Assembly (NCBI GenBank): GCA_900540935.1
Contig: UQHW01000012.1
Span: 1 to 57,583, forward strand
Length of the DNA stretch: 57,583 nt
From: an uncultured Collinsella sp.
GTDB taxonomy: Bacteria > Actinomycetota > Coriobacteriia > Coriobacteriales > Coriobacteriaceae
Direction of reading: 5' to 3'
A program made the translations under genes and the position numbers. The stretch's first letter is position 1, and the number at the start of each line of letters is the position of its first letter. Positions 57,021 to 57,583 of this stretch are shown piece after piece. Below the pieces are notes generated by a model. That model worked only from the letters and a program-made list of their open reading frames with translations, was not told the DNA's origin and made no database searches.

Positions 57021-57583
57021 TCAGGCGTGATTTAAAATGTCAATCAGACGGTTTATATCGCTGTCTCCAGTGCCTAAAATATCGATATTGTAACTATGCT
57101 CAGGATTAAGCCTCAGCTTTTTCTTGATGGTGCTGGGTGTCTCATCTCTGCTGTGGTCGAGATAGATAAGACGACTATTCGAATGCTGCATGAAATCTCG
57201 CACCATAGCCGAAATGTGAGAATCACTTTCGCAAAATGAATAGCCCAAGACAACGAGAAGGACCGTGTTGTCGAGGATCTCAATAGCCTTGGAAAAGGAT
57301 CTCAGCTGGGTCGTATCGATAATTGGCTTAATCGGCACTTGTGTCATAAGAAACGGAAAGACAAATTCATCCGCAGCTATGGGTTCTTTACGCACATCTC
57401 TTGAAGTGAGAGACCCAAGCGATTCGAACAGCCAGAGAGCCCCTGATAGATACACACATGAATTTCCAATCAACTTAGGAAACAAAAAATCCGAAAGCCC
57501 CGTGTAATTCGTCGTCAACACGTTATCAAAGGCTCTGTTAGACCAGGATTGACATTCCGCCCTGTCATCTTCTTGCGATTGCA
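57021..57583 (-). CDS. SIR2-like domain protein, N-terminus beyond the right edge
   Basis: At least 186 residues, open to the window edge. DNVLTTNYTGLSDFLFP contains the TTNY motif seen in SIR2-like NAD-binding domains of defence proteins, and LLVVLGYSFCESDSHI matches their later GYSF-(S/D)-D-X-H-I element. Such domains can hydrolyse NAD when a phage is sensed, as in Thoeris-, DSR- and AbiH-type systems. Which system this is cannot be told from the fragment. A GTG at 57521 is not the true start, because the frame and homology continue upstream through CQSWSNRAF, encoded by the 27-bp inverted repeat. Confidence 0.7.
   Translation of the reverse strand, partial: QSQEDDRAECQSWSNRAFDNVLTTNYTGLSDFLFPKLIGNSCVYLSGALWLFESLGSLTSRDVRKEPIAADEFVFPFLMTQVPIKPIIDTTQLRSFSKAIEILDNTVLLVVLGYSFCESDSHISAMVRDFMQHSNSRLIYLDHSRDETPSTIKKKLRLNPEHSYNIDILGTGDSDINRLIDILNHA
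57529..57555 (-). repeat. Right copy of 27-bp terminal inverted repeat
   Basis: Exact reverse complement of 28-54. It lies in frame inside the SIR2-like gene and encodes CQSWSNRA. Confidence 0.9.

Noticed and set aside
1..57583. CRISPR array
   Set aside because: Repeats seen are dispersed hairpins or inverted repeats; nowhere is there a regular series of 24-40 bp direct repeats with unique spacers, and no cas gene is present.

Overview
The window is GC-rich bacterial chromosome (only the last ~900 bases are clearly AT-richer). Gene content and style point to a gut actinobacterium of the class Coriobacteriia, most likely Collinsella. Supporting signs are ATP-dependent PEP carboxykinase, a CarD-type regulator, a very long actinobacterial-style Rho, a sufCBDSU operon controlled by an Rrf2 regulator, many family 2 glycosyltransferases, and repeated intergenic hairpins built on CCACCACAAAGG/CCTTTGTGGTGG. 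The genus is an inference; no rRNA gene is present to fix it.

Layout. 1-3600: a window-edge gene remnant, an inverted-repeat element, a polysaccharide flippase and a lactate permease. 3.9-8.5 kb: pckA, a B3/B4 tRNA-binding-domain protein, a MarR regulator, a DegV protein and an MGMT-like protein, separated by the repeated terminators. 8.6-12.8 kb: a candidate small RNA, trpS, a TagO/WecA-type lipid-linked sugar transferase, a second candidate RNA and a PflX-like radical SAM protein. 12.9-22.7 kb: tRNA-Ala(CGC), a coiled-coil membrane protein, pncB, proB, an S33 peptidase, proA, an HD protein, a CarD protein and argS. 23.2-28 kb: rho with a ~430-residue low-complexity N-terminus, a membrane protein of unknown function and a VanZ protein. 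28-36 kb: a ROK sugar kinase, a frameshifted aminotransferase, tRNA-His and tRNA-Lys with a duplicated tRNA 3' end, an FAD oxidoreductase, a GGGtGRT protein with a NifU-like scaffold, and a lone Y1 (HUH) transposase.

36.4-43 kb: the suf iron-sulfur operon (minus strand), a divergent Rrf2 regulator with two tandem operator-like dyads between them, and a MntA/HepT toxin-antitoxin pair. 43-47 kb: a sortase-anchored surface protein and a degenerate AAA-ATPase-like protein. 47-55.2 kb: six family 2 glycosyltransferases, five collinear on the plus strand. Together with the TagO-like enzyme and the flippase they suggest cell-surface polysaccharide synthesis. 55.2-57.58 kb: an operon of a DUF4869-like protein plus a compact P-loop/Toprim-like ATPase, an AT-rich spacer with phased CGATA repeats, and the C-terminal part of a SIR2-like protein running off the right edge.

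The most unusual points are these. First, a perfect 27-bp inverted repeat (28-54 and 57529-57555) brackets nearly the whole window and lies in frame in coding sequence on both sides, which suggests a very large invertible segment. Second, the DUF4869/ATPase pair is an uncharacterised two-gene module next to a SIR2-like gene. Third, Rho carries an extreme disordered N-terminus. Fourth, paired dyads control the suf/Rrf2 region.
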